A stretch of DNA of 40,377 bases, taken from the NCBI RefSeq assembly GCF_000337335.1, contig NZ_AOJN01000049.1:406759-447135 (forward strand). Direction: 5' to 3'. The position numbers and the translations under genes were made by a program. Positions 40,070-40,377 of the stretch are shown here, piece after piece. The notes under the pieces were generated by a model, which did no database searches, was not told the origin of the DNA, and saw nothing but the letters and a program-made list of their open reading frames with translations. How positions within the stretch are numbered: the stretch's first letter is position 1; every line of letters starts with the position of its first letter. The DNA is from Halorubrum distributum JCM 10118. GTDB taxonomy: Archaea > Halobacteriota > Halobacteria > Halobacteriales > Haloferacaceae.

Positions 40070-40258
40070 CGGACACCTCCGAAGTCCCAGCCGCTCATTT
40101 ATCAATGATCGACGCCGGATCTGCGGCGGACACCTCCAAAACCCCAGCCGCTCGCTTATAAATGATCGACGGTGGACCCGCACCGGACACCTCCAAAGCC
40201 CCAGTCGCTCGCTTATAAATGATCGACGGTGGACCCGCACCGGACACCTCCAAAGCCC
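40070..40258. repeat. 57-bp tandem repeats with TTATAAAT core
   Basis: Units begin at 40070, 40127, 40184 and 40241 with an exact 57-bp period, each opening CGGACACCTCC. The two central units (40127 and 40184) are most alike, and the first is more diverged. Each full unit contains (C/G)CTTATAAATGATCGACG or a close variant. The fourth unit is cut short and runs directly into the terminal hairpin. The minus-strand open frame through the repeats is a by-product of the period being a multiple of three. Possible roles are an iterated binding site or an amplified border of the repeat element. Confidence 0.85.
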
Positions 40259-40377
40259 CAGTCGCGAGGCGGGCGCACGCTCGCTGCGGTCCTCAGTCGC
40301 TCGCTTCGCTCGCTCCTTGCGGTCCTTACGTCGCCTGCGCCCGCCTCGCGACTGCCCCTTTGAGTCCCGCCCCGCAC
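40250..40377 (+). repeat. Right copy of terminal hairpin repeat
   Basis: Perfect 19-bp arms at 40259-40277 and 40336-40354 enclose a 58-nt loop. They are preceded by CCAAAGCCCC and followed by GCCCCTTTGAGTCCCGCCCC. The same parts occur in reverse orientation at 20-112. The loop is longer than in the left copy by about 33 nt, through extra CGCTCGCTTCGCTCG-type sequence. No gene lies between 39982 and the end of the window. Confidence 0.8.

Noticed and set aside
40055..40240. 61-codon minus-strand frame through the 57-bp repeats
   Set aside because: It exists only because the period is divisible by three. It repeats the same 19 residues and has no independent coding support.
40070..40258. CRISPR array
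   Set aside because: Units are contiguous with no unique spacers, too long for a CRISPR repeat, and no cas genes are nearby.

Overview
The window looks like a chromosomal segment from a halophilic archaeon, most likely Halorubrum or a close relative. GC is high and the proteins are strongly acidic. TATA boxes sit about 25-30 bp upstream of start codons, as expected for leaderless transcripts. Haloarchaeal families recur: HTH-10 (Bat-type) regulator, halocyanin, type IV pilin with the [10 protein letters not shown] signature, Tat lipoproteins, DUF2249, and probable DUF5658 and DUF5830 proteins. Both ends lie in inverted copies of one hairpin repeat family, so this may be a whole draft-assembly contig that broke at repeats.

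Layout. 1-295: inverted copy of the terminal repeat. 296-1400: CoA-binding protein and RecA/KaiC-like ATPase. 1733-1807: tRNA-Arg(UCG). 1808-4400: island-like stretch with a gene remnant, an AT-richer trypsin-like protease, a small PD-(D/E)XK-like protein and a pilin. 4585-12363: DNA-processing block (HTH/LAGLIDADG-like protein, PD-(D/E)XK protein, AddB-like nuclease, AddA-like helicase-nuclease). 12612-15124: MFS transporter and a radical SAM/SPASM protein. 15300-15535: hairpin-rich non-coding stretch with a possible promoter. 16114-25385: nitrous-oxide-reduction block (DUF2249 protein, HTH-10 regulator, nosL, nosY, nosF, nosD, a membrane protein, nosZ, halocyanin, DUF2249-cupin fusion). 25479-27169: MhqD/MhqO-like pair. 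27240-32681: small membrane and zinc proteins, menD, a BsuPI-domain protein, DUF2797 and a TRIC-family channel. 32734-36798: Nat-type ABC exporter with a permease fused to a PrsW-type protease. 36872-38406: DUF21 protein, a tiny acidic protein and an SRPBCC protein. 38444-39981: CatE/CatD/CatR-like module. 40070-40377: 57-bp tandem repeats running into the right copy of the terminal hairpin.

The clearest system-level signal is a 12-bp palindrome, CGAAC-N2-GTTC(C/G). It lies upstream of five transcription units: the radical SAM gene, the divergent DUF2249/HTH-10 pair, nosZ, halocyanin and DUF2249-cupin. This suggests one regulon, with the HTH-10 protein encoded inside it as the candidate regulator. 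It would place the radical SAM enzyme and both DUF2249 proteins in N2O respiration. A second self-contained unit is the ring-cleavage/DoxX/HxlR module, whose two divergent genes carry mirror-image copies of one motif next to their start codons. A third is the AddAB-like helicase-nuclease operon, unusual for an archaeon and preceded by another PD-(D/E)XK gene. All functional assignments come from reading motifs; no database search was run.
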